A stretch of DNA of 15,979 nt from positions 1 through 15,979 of the forward strand of contig CANBWW010000012.1 of the NCBI GenBank assembly GCA_947373235.1. Reading direction: 5' to 3'. Position 1 is the stretch's first letter, and each line of letters begins with the position of its first letter. Under the pieces are notes generated by a model. It saw only the letters and a list, made by a program, of their open reading frames with translations. It was not told the DNA's origin and did not search any database. Source of the DNA: Candidatus Altimarinota bacterium. Lineage in GTDB: Bacteria; Patescibacteriota; Gracilibacteria; BD1-5; UBA2023. Positions 9,054 through 15,979 of the stretch are shown here, piece by piece. Both the position numbers and the translations under genes were made by a program.

Positions 9054-9487
9054 TATTTTTCACGAGCAATATAACCTGAAAGGCCCGGATTTTCTTCTGC
9101 GATTTTCAATATCATGTTGAGTGTATCGAGATTGATATCTTCGAATTTTTTAAATTGGATACAACTTCGTCATACATTTACCTTTCCGAGATTGTTTGCA
9201 TATTTCTCTGCCACATATTCCCCATCAATGATCGAACATATATAGATGCTGGTATAGTTTTTTTTATTTGCAAGAGAAATAATTGGCCAAGTCTTTTTTT
9301 GCTTTTTGGAATCAAGATATTCAAAAAATCCATATCCGATCATATTCGAAGCAAAATATGGTTTGAACTTTGGGAGTGTTTTTTGTATAAACTCATGAAG
9401 AGAGTTGATATCTTTCTGACGATTTTCTGGAATATTTGAGAGGTATTCCTCGATAGAATTAGCCTCATTTTTAGCAAACATGTTCAT
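9053..9487 (-). CDS. DUF1801 (YdhG-like) family protein
   Basis: A 144-residue soluble protein, family-typical in length. It shows the DUF1801 pattern: SIEEYLSNIPENRQKDINSL with a predicted helical start, the FIQKTLPKF segment, MIGYGFFEY, a central strand region ISLANKKNYTSIYIC, then LGKVNVGRSCIQFKKFEDINLDTL and a final helix. Members have no firmly established biochemical role. The single TGA (residue Gly in NVGRSC) lies where the family usually carries G-K/R. Met1 and Met3 are both possible starts. It is followed 96 bp later by pgk, which has its own promoter, so it is probably a separate unit. Confidence 0.85.
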
Positions 9488-9587
9488 AAAGATGATCTTA
9501 GGATAGTGAGATTTTATAAAAAATAGATGAAGTGGAATCCATTATTTTTTAGAAATAGAGATGATATATATTTCAAAATTAGATAGA

Positions 9588-10052
9588 TTATATTTTCTTT
9601 AAATTGCCAATTATTATTTTAATTTCTTCAGATATTTTTTGATATCAGGAAATTCATATCTCGAAAGGATCTGTCACAGGATAAATAAATATTGGCATAT
9701 TTTTCTTTTTAAAATATTCATAAGGAGTCAATCCATTTATTTTACATAAATCATCACAAAAAGTTTCAATAAGAGGATTGTAAAGAAATATTACTAGCGT
9801 TATCTGAACGAGATGAGAAGATTTTAGATCGGATAGATATTTTATCTTCTGCATACATATATCTACTCAATAAACTTCCTGAAGAAAATTTATAATAGTT
9901 TTATCTGGAATTCATAAATATTTATCTTTTCTTGCTTCTGATCATGCAATACTCAAAGAACCTCAAAATCCATGAATATCATTAAATAATCATTCTGCTA
10001 TTTGAGACCGACCAACATTCGCCTTACATATAAATAATGGAAAAGTATTCAT
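9588..10052 (-). CDS. Low-molecular-weight tyrosine phosphatase / arsenate reductase-like protein
   Basis: A 154-residue protein with seven TGA-Gly codons. The N-terminus contains the phosphate-binding P-loop, CKANVGRS at residues 9-16 (C-x5-R-S), followed by QIAEG. This is the signature of low-molecular-weight protein tyrosine phosphatases and thioredoxin-coupled ArsC. The C-terminal VTDPFEIG...YQKISEEI fits the 'DP' loop plus final helix that carry the general-acid Asp. The middle is diverged (KIKYLSDLKSSHLVQITLVIFLYN) and has extra sequence around the FCDDLCKINGLTPYEYF segment. Either catalysis on a phosphoprotein or metabolite, or arsenate reduction, is possible. The start at 10052 was chosen because it puts the P-loop at residue 9, as in the family, although the frame stays open further upstream. 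The gene is very AT-rich. Confidence 0.8.
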
Positions 10053-10097
10053 ACAGGCATGATAATATGATTTATAAAAAATCAAAACATATCTTAT

Positions 10098-10319
10098 AAA
10101 AAAATCTGTTCTATAACAGACAAAAAAGAATACATTTTCAACGCATTCTTTTAAAGAAAATATTATGGCTTCAGGAAGAAAGCACCCTTCGAACCATCTT
10201 AGAATACGCATCCAAGGAAAAAAACTATCATTCCAGATATAACTGTGGTCGTAGCTGGCGGGAGGAAGTCACTATACTGAAAGAAGAACAAGAAAGAAAT
10301 AAGAAATTGATTATAACTT
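10098..10319 (+). pseudogene. ORF remnant without a start codon
   Basis: Between the phosphatase-like gene and the C39-like gene (10053-10426), one plus-strand frame is open for about 73 codons after a TAA and ends in TAG at 10317-10319. It has no ATG, GTG or TTG near its beginning. The translation is charged and protein-like (for example TLRTILEYASKEKNYHSRY, then CGRSWREEVTILKEEQERNK). The segment at about 10230-10275 is more GC-rich than its surroundings. It may be the tail of a lost gene. The opposite strand is also partly open here, so it may be spurious. No family recognised, and no convincing promoter or RNA gene was found in the rest of this gap. Confidence 0.25.
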
Positions 10320-10426
10320 AGCATGATAGAATTGAACCTAGATAAATTCCAGTTTTTGAAAAAAATATATACAATGAATAGTAGATTTATTAAATGTTAT
10401 TAATGTTTTCCAAAGTTTCTAAACAT

Positions 10427-11032
10427 ATGAAATATATAACTCTTTGACTGCTCTATTTTTATCTTTTTTTAGGAGATATTAACGCTTTTAGTGCCCCTTA
10501 TTTTTCACCCGACCATTCTTTTCCTACAGCAAATCAGTCACAAAATGCTTGTTACTTTAATTCTGTGAATATAGCTATGGAAGCAAAGTATGGAACAAAA
10601 TTTCGCATCAAAAAAGTCCTTCAGATAATCTGATTTGATGGGAAAAGCCTAGCGACTTGGGAATATAAGAAGAAGTTTTCAGATCTCACTCATATTCAGA
10701 TCAAAGAATATTCAACCAAAAAAGACCTTATAAGGCTTCTAGATAAGTGAGAACCCGTACTCATCAGTACGGAAATTATTTTAAAATCTAAAAAGACTAT
10801 TCGACATGTATCCGTAGCATATAGCTATGATACAACTGGTATTTGGATCAGTGATCCTCTATGAGGAAAGAAGAAAAGGATTGCTTGGGATGAAGTATTT
10901 AAAAAAGATGGCGGAGTGAAATACTATAATCTCAGGACTGTTTGGATCAAAGCATACGATAAATGGAATACTCATTCTATAGAGCGTGAAAAAAATGAGG
11001 ATATATGGGTAAATGAAAAGGGAATAAAATAA
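10427..11032 (+). CDS. Secreted C39-like / papain-fold cysteine peptidase
   Basis: A 201-residue protein. Residues 1-21 form a signal peptide or N-terminal anchor (KYITLGLLYFYLFLG...NAF). The mature part resembles the peptidase C39-like family: NQSQNACYFNSVNIAME with the presumed nucleophile Cys42; a later TIRHVSVAYSYD with His127; and WISDPLGG with Asp143. That gives a complete Cys-His-Asp triad in the right order and spacing. In this family the 'H-x-V-x-V-x-x-Y-D...I-x-I-x-D-P-x-x-G' block is diagnostic. Four TGA-Gly codons lie in the open frame, including one in DPLGG. An in-frame ATG at 10394 would add 11 residues before the signal peptide; the 10427 start gives the more normal leader. 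Substrate unknown: bacteriocin leaders, peptides or cell-wall proteins are possible. Confidence 0.75.
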
Positions 11033-11043
11033 GAAAATAAGTC

Positions 11044-11222
11044 TTATCTATCAGAATGATATATCTCATCTATATTCTTGCTTGCTTTACTCAGAGCATC
11101 TGCAGAAGCATAGAGTTCTTCAGCGAGTCTTGGTCTACTGCGACCTGCATCAGCCTCAGCATCTTTGTGTATTTTTCAGCAAGAAGAGAAACGAGAGTCA
11201 AAAGGTCATTATCTGTAAGTAT
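11044..11222 (-). pseudogene. Broken small gene (frameshift, no start codon)
   Basis: Two adjoining minus-strand frames give one protein-like product if a single base is restored in the run of five A near 11184. The upstream part reads LTDNDLLTLVSLLAEK. The downstream part continues KDAEADAGRSRPRLAEELY and then a helical SADALSKASKNIDEIYHSDR ending in TAA (11044-11046). The first codon of the first part is ATA directly after a TAA, so the start codon also appears lost. The restored product would be about 59 residues, mainly helical. No family recognised. It lies beside a recombinase remnant, consistent with general decay here. A sequencing error in the A-run would explain the frameshift but not the missing start. 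Confidence 0.45.
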
Positions 11223-11226
11223 TTAG

Positions 11227-11538
11227 ATTCGATTAAAAGATTCTGAAATTATACATGTTCGGGATGAGAACGATATAGACTTTGAACTTGCTTGGCAAAA
11301 CCTGAACACCCTACTGGAAGCTAAAAAAGTCTTCTGAAAGTGAAGTTCGGAATCTTTCGAACCAAAAAGGGATCTACTCCTTTCACTGTTTTCGAACCTT
11401 AAATTTATCGATGGAAAAATTATTCCAGAATGGAAAGAACCCTTTTCCACAATAGGAAGAGCCCAGGAATTGAAAAAACAAAAATCCCAGACAAAGTCTA
11501 GGATTTCTGGTGTTCATTATCTGTGGCTCCCCGAATAG
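11227..11538 (+). pseudogene. C-terminal remnant of a serine recombinase
   Basis: After a TAG (11224-11226) a plus-strand frame stays open for 103 codons, with two TGA read as Gly, and ends at TAG 11536-11538. There is no start codon and no resolvase catalytic domain. The text includes FELAWQNLNTLLEAKKVF and then KRDLLLSLFSNLKFIDGKII and PEWKEPFSTIGRAQEL. This matches the conserved tail of large serine recombinases, where 'kR-x-L-L-x-S-l-f-S-N-L-x-x-x-D-g-K' precedes 'P-F-x-x-I-x-x-A'. The last codons run through the tRNA terminator and into the 3' end of the tRNA-Asn gene. I read this as a relic of an element integrated at the tRNA, with the 5' part deleted. Confidence 0.7.
11471..11506 (-). 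terminator. Rho-independent terminator of tRNA-Asn
   Basis: On the minus strand, AAATCC-t-AGAC, loop TTT, GTCT-g-GGATT forms a hairpin (11482-11506) followed by TTTTTGTTTTTT, 18 nt after the CCA of the tRNA. The sequence also overlaps the recombinase remnant on the other strand. Confidence 0.75.
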
Positions 11539-11598
11539 GATTCGAACCTATGACCTACCGGTTAACAGCCGGTTGCTCTACCGCTGAGCTATCGGGGA
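11524..11598 (-). tRNA. tRNA-Asn (anticodon GTT)
   Basis: A 75-nt cloverleaf with acceptor TCCCCGA/TCGGGGA, discriminator G and an encoded CCA. The D-arm is AGCTC...GAGC; the anticodon stem ACCGG/CCGGT surrounds the loop CTGTTAA, giving anticodon GTT. The T-arm is ATAGG-TTCGAAT-CCTAT. All stems pair. A promoter and a terminator flank it. Its 3' end overlaps the tail of the recombinase remnant, as expected for a tRNA used as an integration target. Confidence 0.96.
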
Positions 11599-11615
11599 TT
11601 TCAAACAACTCGCGT

Positions 11616-11643
11616 ATCTTATGAAAGATACCTCAAAAGTCAA
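11616..11643 (-). promoter_or_regulatory. Promoter of tRNA-Asn
   Basis: On the minus strand, TTGACT (11638-11643) and TAAGAT (11616-11621) have a 16-bp spacer, about 18 bp before the mature tRNA 5' end. The -10 lies in a perfect 7-bp inverted repeat, GTATCTT-ATGA-AAGATAC (11614-11631), which could also be a binding site for control of both this and the divergent ABC-F gene. Confidence 0.6.
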
Positions 11644-11685
11644 AAAATTTTTTCACTTTTTTCTGTTTATCTTTATCATAGAGTT

Positions 11686-13443
11686 ATGAAGCATTTGAAT
11701 ATAAACATCGATACCTACGAAATCGACGGAGAAGTCATCATCGGAAATATACATACGATAGTCAATGCAGACGATCGAATAGCCATCGTCTGACCTAACG
11801 GTGTAGGAAAGTCGACCTTCCTCAAGATTATTTCTGGTGAAATACGTGACTATATAGGTTCCATAGAAAACATAGGCGCTATCACCCTCGGATATCTCGA
11901 ACAGATTCATTTTCTCGACGAAACAAAATCCATCAGAGATGAACTCAAAGATGGATTCTTAGAAATAAGAAAGGTGGAAGCGATCATCACGACCGAAGAA
12001 AAAAAACTCGAAGAAACAGGAGAATTTGAAGCATATACGGACGCTCTCGAAGCATACAAAATGCTCGGGGGATACACCTATGAAAATGAAATCGAACGGG
12101 TCGCGCGCGGGATCGGGATTTTTCATCTCTTGGAACGAAAGCTATCAGAAGTCTCTGGCTGAGAAAGAACCAAAGTTGCTCTTTCGAAAACACTGCTTTC
12201 CAGACCAGAGTTTCTCCTTCTCGATGAACCAACGAACTTTATCGATCTGGCAAGTGTTGAGTGGCTTGAAAAATATCTAGAAGAAAACTGGAAAGGTGGA
12301 TATATGATCGTCTCTCACGATCGTGAATTCCTCGATCAAACGGTAACAAAAGTGATAGAGATAACTGGACCTCATGGTATACAAATATACCATGGAGATT
12401 ATTCTGATTCGGTTTTAGAAAAATCAAAGAAAAACAATCGACAAGAAAAACTCTTCGAGGAACAGCAAACACTGATCGAAAGTGAAAAAGAATTGATCAA
12501 TCGTTTTCGTGCTGGTTCACGCGCTGGTTTCGCGAAAAGCAGAGAAAAACAACTCGAAAAGATAGAAATCATCGAAAAACCGATCCAAAAAGAAGAAATA
12601 AAATTTCTCTTCGAGCTTCCGAAAGAGCGAACTCCCGAAACAATTATCAAAATTGAAGATGCTTTTATCGGTCGAAAAGAACCACTTTTTTATATCCGTT
12701 CGGTTGAGATGAACGCCTGAGAACGAATAGGGATCGTCTGAGAAAACGGAGTAGGAAAATCCACATTTCTCAAAACAATTCTCGGAATGCGTGATGAAAT
12801 AGAAGAGGAAGTGAGATGAGAACATATATGAAAACTAAAAGTTCTCGAAGGATACCTCAGCGTCGCGAAAAATATCGAAATAGGGTATTATTCACAGATG
12901 CACGAATCACTCGATACAACCAAAACGATCAAAGAAAATTTTGTTATTTCTGGCTTTCATTACACACCAGAACGAATCGGGGGACTTCTCAAGAGTTATG
13001 GGTTTGACTATCATGATGGGGATAAAAAAGTCTCTGGACTCTCCGGATGAGAACGATCACGGCTCTTATTTCTTTTTCTGAATCAGAAAAACTATCATCT
13101 TCTCATCCTGGATGAACCAACGAACCACCTAGATTATGATACTCGAGAAGCACTCGAAAAATCCATGAGAAACTATGCTGGATCTATCCTCTTTATATCT
13201 CACGATCGATATTTCGTAAATAAGCTCGCTGGAAAAATCTGGATCATCGAAGATGGAGAACTCGTAGTATCGTATGGAAACTATGAAGACTATCGTTATA
13301 AAAAAGAGAAAGGGATCAATTTTGATATGTCACTTTTCGATGCTGACGGGGAGATGAATCTTGTTCTCGAAGAAAAACTCTGAGCGGTCGAAGCTCGCAG
13401 AATCAAAGAAAAATTTTCTCGCAAAAAACTCAAAAGAAGATAA
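11686..13443 (+). CDS. ABC-F family ATPase (ribosome-associated, EttA/Uup-like)
   Basis: A soluble protein of 585 residues with two fused ABC domains and no membrane segments, the ABC-F layout; members act on the ribosome in translation control or antibiotic protection. Domain 1: Walker A GPNGVGKST (36-44), Q-loop LGYLEQ, signature VSGGE (156-160), Walker B with LLLDEPTNFID around Asp180, and the switch IVSHDRE. A charged linker (about 230-320) contains FRAGSRAGFAKSREKQLEK, the typical inter-domain hairpin. Domain 2: Walker A GENGVGKST (352-360), signature LSGGE (452-456), LLILDEPTNHLD around Asp476, and FISHDRY. The lead Gly of both Walker A motifs and the second Gly of both LSGGE motifs are TGA codons; eight TGA in total. 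Domain 1 has NFID where NHLD is usual. The C-terminus is short, basic and coiled-coil-like. Subfamily not determined. Confidence 0.95.
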
Positions 13444-13471
13444 AAAATCCCTCAATTTGAGGGATTTTTTT
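13442..13471. terminator. Bidirectional terminator between ABC-F and fibre-like gene
   Basis: AAAAAATCCCTCAA, t, TTGAGGGATTTTTT is a perfect inverted repeat (13442-13470) with A/T runs on both sides. It begins inside the TAA of the ABC-F gene and ends 11 bp before the stop of the convergent minus-strand gene, so it can serve both. Confidence 0.9.
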
Positions 13472-13481
13472 GAAGAATATT

Positions 13482-15979
13482 TTATTGCATCCACATACAC
13501 TTATAGGTGGTGCTCACACTGTTTGCAACAGTGGTATTACAGGTAACTTTATCGGCGGTTCCATTTGCACGACAGTAAAGTGAAGTCGTATTTGGCGTTG
13601 TAAATGCGGCCGCCGCACTACAACTTACAGATACAGAGGTACTCGCAGGAACTCATGTACAAGTATAAGAAGTAGCTGTCGTAGAAATCGCTGTAGAGGC
13701 AATCGTACAGACTCAGAGACCAGTTGTACTCGTACCAGCAGATCCAAGCTTAAAGGTTCCATTCACCTCAAGTGTAGAAGATGGAACGGAAGTTCAGCCG
13801 ATATTTACATTTCCACCATAACTATTTATATAGAGTGGACCTGCAGCAGACGCTGAAGATTTTGATTGGATCGTATTCTCATCGAAGAGCATATTCGTAG
13901 AATTATACGCTCCAAGTCAGAGGGAAGCACCCGTGACACTCAGAGAACTAATTCCTCAGGCAGATGAAACTATATTCAAAAGACTTGAAGGGCTGATCGT
14001 TCCGATTCCTACATTTCATCCACCAGACTGTGGAACGTTATTGTTATCGACTCCAGGATTTATATAAAACCAATCAGAGTGATTCGTCGGAACAGTGATC
14101 GCCTTGAACCAAAGAGATGCGGATCAACCATTTCCCACCACGGTTGTTCCGTTATATGTACCTCCACGAACTATAAAAGGCGCATCAGTACGATCAGAAA
14201 TAAGTATCTGATAAGCATAGCGAGTTCAGGTAATTCCATTTTGTGCCGTCATGACATATGTTGCCCATGGAGAAATACACGTTCCAGAAGAACCAGTACA
14301 TTTATTCGAAGCTGCTCAGACAGCCATATTTGGTGCATTTGCTGGTTGCCCTGAAACATCCGTCACAACAAATGATTGACGTGCTGGAATCGTGAAATAT
14401 TTATCATAATCAGCTCCAATAGTTGGAGGACTCGTACTGACATTGATTGCAGCGGAAGGGCTGGATCCGATCGCAGTATAAACAGGAATCGCACCTCACT
14501 GAACTGGTACGACATTTCCACTTGCATCAACACCAAGTGGATTGGTTGCTCATGAAGTATAAAGTGGACTACTGGAAGTCAATTGAGTGAATTTCATACC
14601 TGAAAGATTCGAAACTCCAGAATTCAGTTCGAATTTCACACTCGGATTTTGAAGTCAGATTCAGATATTTCCACCACTTCCATAGATCCAATTTCCTATA
14701 TTCAGCTGATTCGAAGAAGTTGGACTCGGAAGTTGTACAGCATATCAGATAGCGATATTATTTGAGCCTGAAGTGATTCATGAGCCAGCACTGGAACCAA
14801 GAGCCGTATTGTTGGAGCCAGTGGTTCCACCAAGAGAAGCATCACCGATGGCAGTGTTATTGGAACCACTTATATTTGCATCGAGTGTTTGGTATCCCAA
14901 AGCTGTATTCGAAATTCATGTGGTATTCAGATAGAGTGATTGATATCAGATGGCTACTTGATTCGAAGAAGTGGTAGAATATAAAGACTGATATCATATT
15001 CCCACATTTCCAGACACGGAACTTCCAGCAACTGCACGAATCGATTGATATCCGATCGCGACATTATTATTTCCTGTCGAAAGATTATACAGGGCTTGTG
15101 GTCACTCAGCAACATTATCCACACCACTTACATTGGAATAAAGTGCTTGATATCCAACTGCATTATTCCAGTTTCCACCATTATTATTAAAAAGTGCTTC
15201 CTGTCAGAATGCTGAGTTATTAAATCCTGAAGTAGTTTGCCTCAGTGAACGATATCAAAATGCACTATTCGAATACCCTGTCGTCACCGTAAATAAGCTC
15301 TCACCTCCGATTCCTGTATTTGCATTTCCAGTTAAGCTATACTTCACGGCTCCGATACCAACTCCGATATTATTGACTCATCGAAAATGGAGAAGCGTCG
15401 TCGCTCCTGACCATATTTCGAGTTTGCTCGTAGGAGTAGCATTTCCGATTCAGATGTTCGTTCCATCATCGAAAATCTGAGAACTATAAAGTCCAGTTCA
15501 TCCCGTTCAGAATTTAGAAATATAGTTTTGAGTTCAACCTGTGATTCCAGTAGCGGTGACAAAAAGTGCAGTATTTCACCATGAAGCGAGTCCATTCGCA
15601 TCAGAAGTCAGGATTTTTCCAACTCCTGGAGAACCACCTGCAATCAGTAATTGTCCAGAAAGATACAGATTATTCCAGCGCTGACTATTGGATCCTATAT
15701 CACGATAGATTTGTGGAGCTCATATATCTGGAAGAAGTGATCCAGAAATAGAAATATTATTCACACTTCGATTGACGATCTTATCAACAAAAAGACTTCA
15801 TGAAACCGTGAGATTTCATACAAATCTTCCATCCCCATTCACATCGAACTTAAAAAGAGGAGATGCAGTTGAGATTCCTATGTTTGTACCGTCATCAAAA
15901 ATCTGAGAACTGTAGAGACCAGTTCATCCAGTTCAGAATTTAGAAATATAGTTTTGAGTTCATCAGAGGATTCCTGTTG
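13482..15979 (-). CDS. Large repetitive surface/fibre-like protein, 5' end beyond window
   Basis: 831 C-terminal residues are present; the start lies past the right edge. Read from the N-terminal side: two copies of a module TQNYISKFGTGGTGLYSSQI followed by FDDGTNIGI (the second continuing NATPTSKLEI), separated by a segment that includes RDIGSNSQRWNNLYLSGQL and DANGLASWGN as in tail-fibre-type proteins; then about 13 repeats of 15-20 residues with core N-x-A-I-G-Y-Q-S-L (14670-15326); then NPSVKFELNSG, a Pro/Ser-rich stretch, a beta-rich domain (YFTIPARQSFVVTDVSG... to ...SDWFYINPG), and NVGIGTISPSSLLNI. The end is a Thr/Ser/Ala-rich region with six Cys. The repeats resemble YadA-head and S74-type fibre repeats. 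Many TGA-Gly codons lie within the repeats. Role: probably cell-surface adhesion. No S74 peptidase domain or autotransporter anchor was found in the visible part. Confidence 0.85.
14670..15326 (-). repeat. Tandem peptide repeats in the fibre-like gene
   Basis: About 13 consecutive units of 15-20 codons share the core N-N-x-A-I/L/F-G-Y-Q-S/A-L, with variable linkers such as YSNVSGV, YNLSTGN, YLNTTGI and DANISGS. The core Gly is GGN in some units and TGA in others (for example AF-TGA-YRSL and AI-TGA-YQSL). The units are degenerate at DNA level, so they are old or kept by protein-level selection. Confidence 0.8.
15449..15538 (-). repeat. Direct repeat module, copy 1
   Basis: Encodes TQNYISKFGTGGTGLYSSQI and FDDGTNIGI. 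About 90 bp are nearly identical to 15871-15964, including a shared 31-base stretch covering ACTCAAAACTATATTTC and the codons after it (minus-strand sense). Boundaries are approximate. Confidence 0.75.
15871..15964 (-). repeat. Direct repeat module, copy 2
   Basis: Encodes the same TQNYISKFGTGGTGLYSSQI and FDDGTNIGI module as 15449-15538, about 420 bp away. Both copies use TGA for three glycines at the same positions (KF-TGA, TG-TGA, and the Gly just before TQNY). Further copies may lie beyond the right edge. Confidence 0.75.

Noticed and set aside
10053..10211. N-terminal extension of the phosphatase-like protein
   Set aside because: The frame is open upstream, but family members place the C-x5-R loop about residue 8-12, which fits the ATG at 10052; the extension is Phe/Tyr-rich and not family-like.
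10325..10350. tRNA T-arm-like text (TAGGTTCAATTCTA on the minus strand)
   Set aside because: The stem does not pair properly and no D-arm, anticodon arm or acceptor can be built around it; it could be a decayed tRNA fragment but this is not supportable.
11223..11450. Minus-strand Ser/Phe-rich open frame
   Set aside because: It is the mirror of the recombinase remnant, whose text on the plus strand is clearly family-like.
1..15979. TGA as tryptophan (code 4, mycoplasma-like)
   Set aside because: TGA sits at invariant Gly positions in at least six families (Nudix box, Walker A, LSGGE, KNRFG, KMSKTIG, GGAK). Trp there would destroy function, and normal TGG Trp codons are present.
13482..15979. 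CRISPR-like or satellite repeats
   Set aside because: The repeats are in one open frame, vary in unit length, and are conserved at protein level; no constant repeat and unique spacer pattern is present.

Overview
The window comes from a bacterium that reads TGA as glycine (genetic code 25), which points to the Gracilibacteria (BD1-5) / Absconditabacteria (SR1) part of the Candidate Phyla Radiation. Read with the standard code, nearly every gene breaks into pieces. With TGA = Gly they join into full-length proteins, and many TGA codons fall on invariant glycines: the RadA Walker A and KNRFG motifs, the first Gly of the Nudix box, the MetRS KMSKTIG motif, the PGK GGAK motif, and the ABC-F Walker A and LSGGE motifs. 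Every intact gene ends in TAA or TAG. The DNA is AT-rich and genes are closely spaced. Gracilibacteria and Absconditabacteria cannot be told apart from this window alone.

Layout. 1-2446 (minus): a membrane-anchored extracytoplasmic protein followed 17 nt later by radA, which runs off the left edge. 2447-2842: a divergent intergenic region with a nested hairpin, a strong promoter, a 46-codon small gene with its own terminator, and a 32-bp near-perfect palindrome. 2843-4531 (plus): a five-helix membrane protein with a long, probably beta-propeller, soluble domain. It converges on a minus-strand cluster at a perfect 30-bp bidirectional terminator. 4554-8956 (minus): pgk, gap, metG and a Nudix hydrolase, probably one transcript from a promoter near 8989-9016. 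9053-10052 (minus): a DUF1801 protein and a low-molecular-weight phosphatase-like protein.

10053-11540 is the most decayed and accessory-looking part. It holds an ORF remnant without a start codon, a secreted C39-like cysteine peptidase, a small broken gene, and the C-terminal remnant of a serine recombinase that reads into the 3' end of a tRNA-Asn gene. That arrangement suggests an old integrated element at a tRNA target. 11686-13443 (plus): a complete ABC-F ATPase. 13482-15979 (minus): the C-terminal 831 residues of a large repetitive surface or fibre-like protein, with about 13 copies of an N-x-A-I-G-Y-Q-S-L type repeat and a six-cysteine C-terminus; its start lies beyond the right edge.

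How the genes work together. pgk and gap supply adjacent lower-glycolysis steps and share a strand with an essential tRNA synthetase. The secreted peptidase, the two membrane-anchored proteins and the fibre protein suggest a cell that invests in surface contact. That would fit a host-dependent lifestyle, but this last point is inference.
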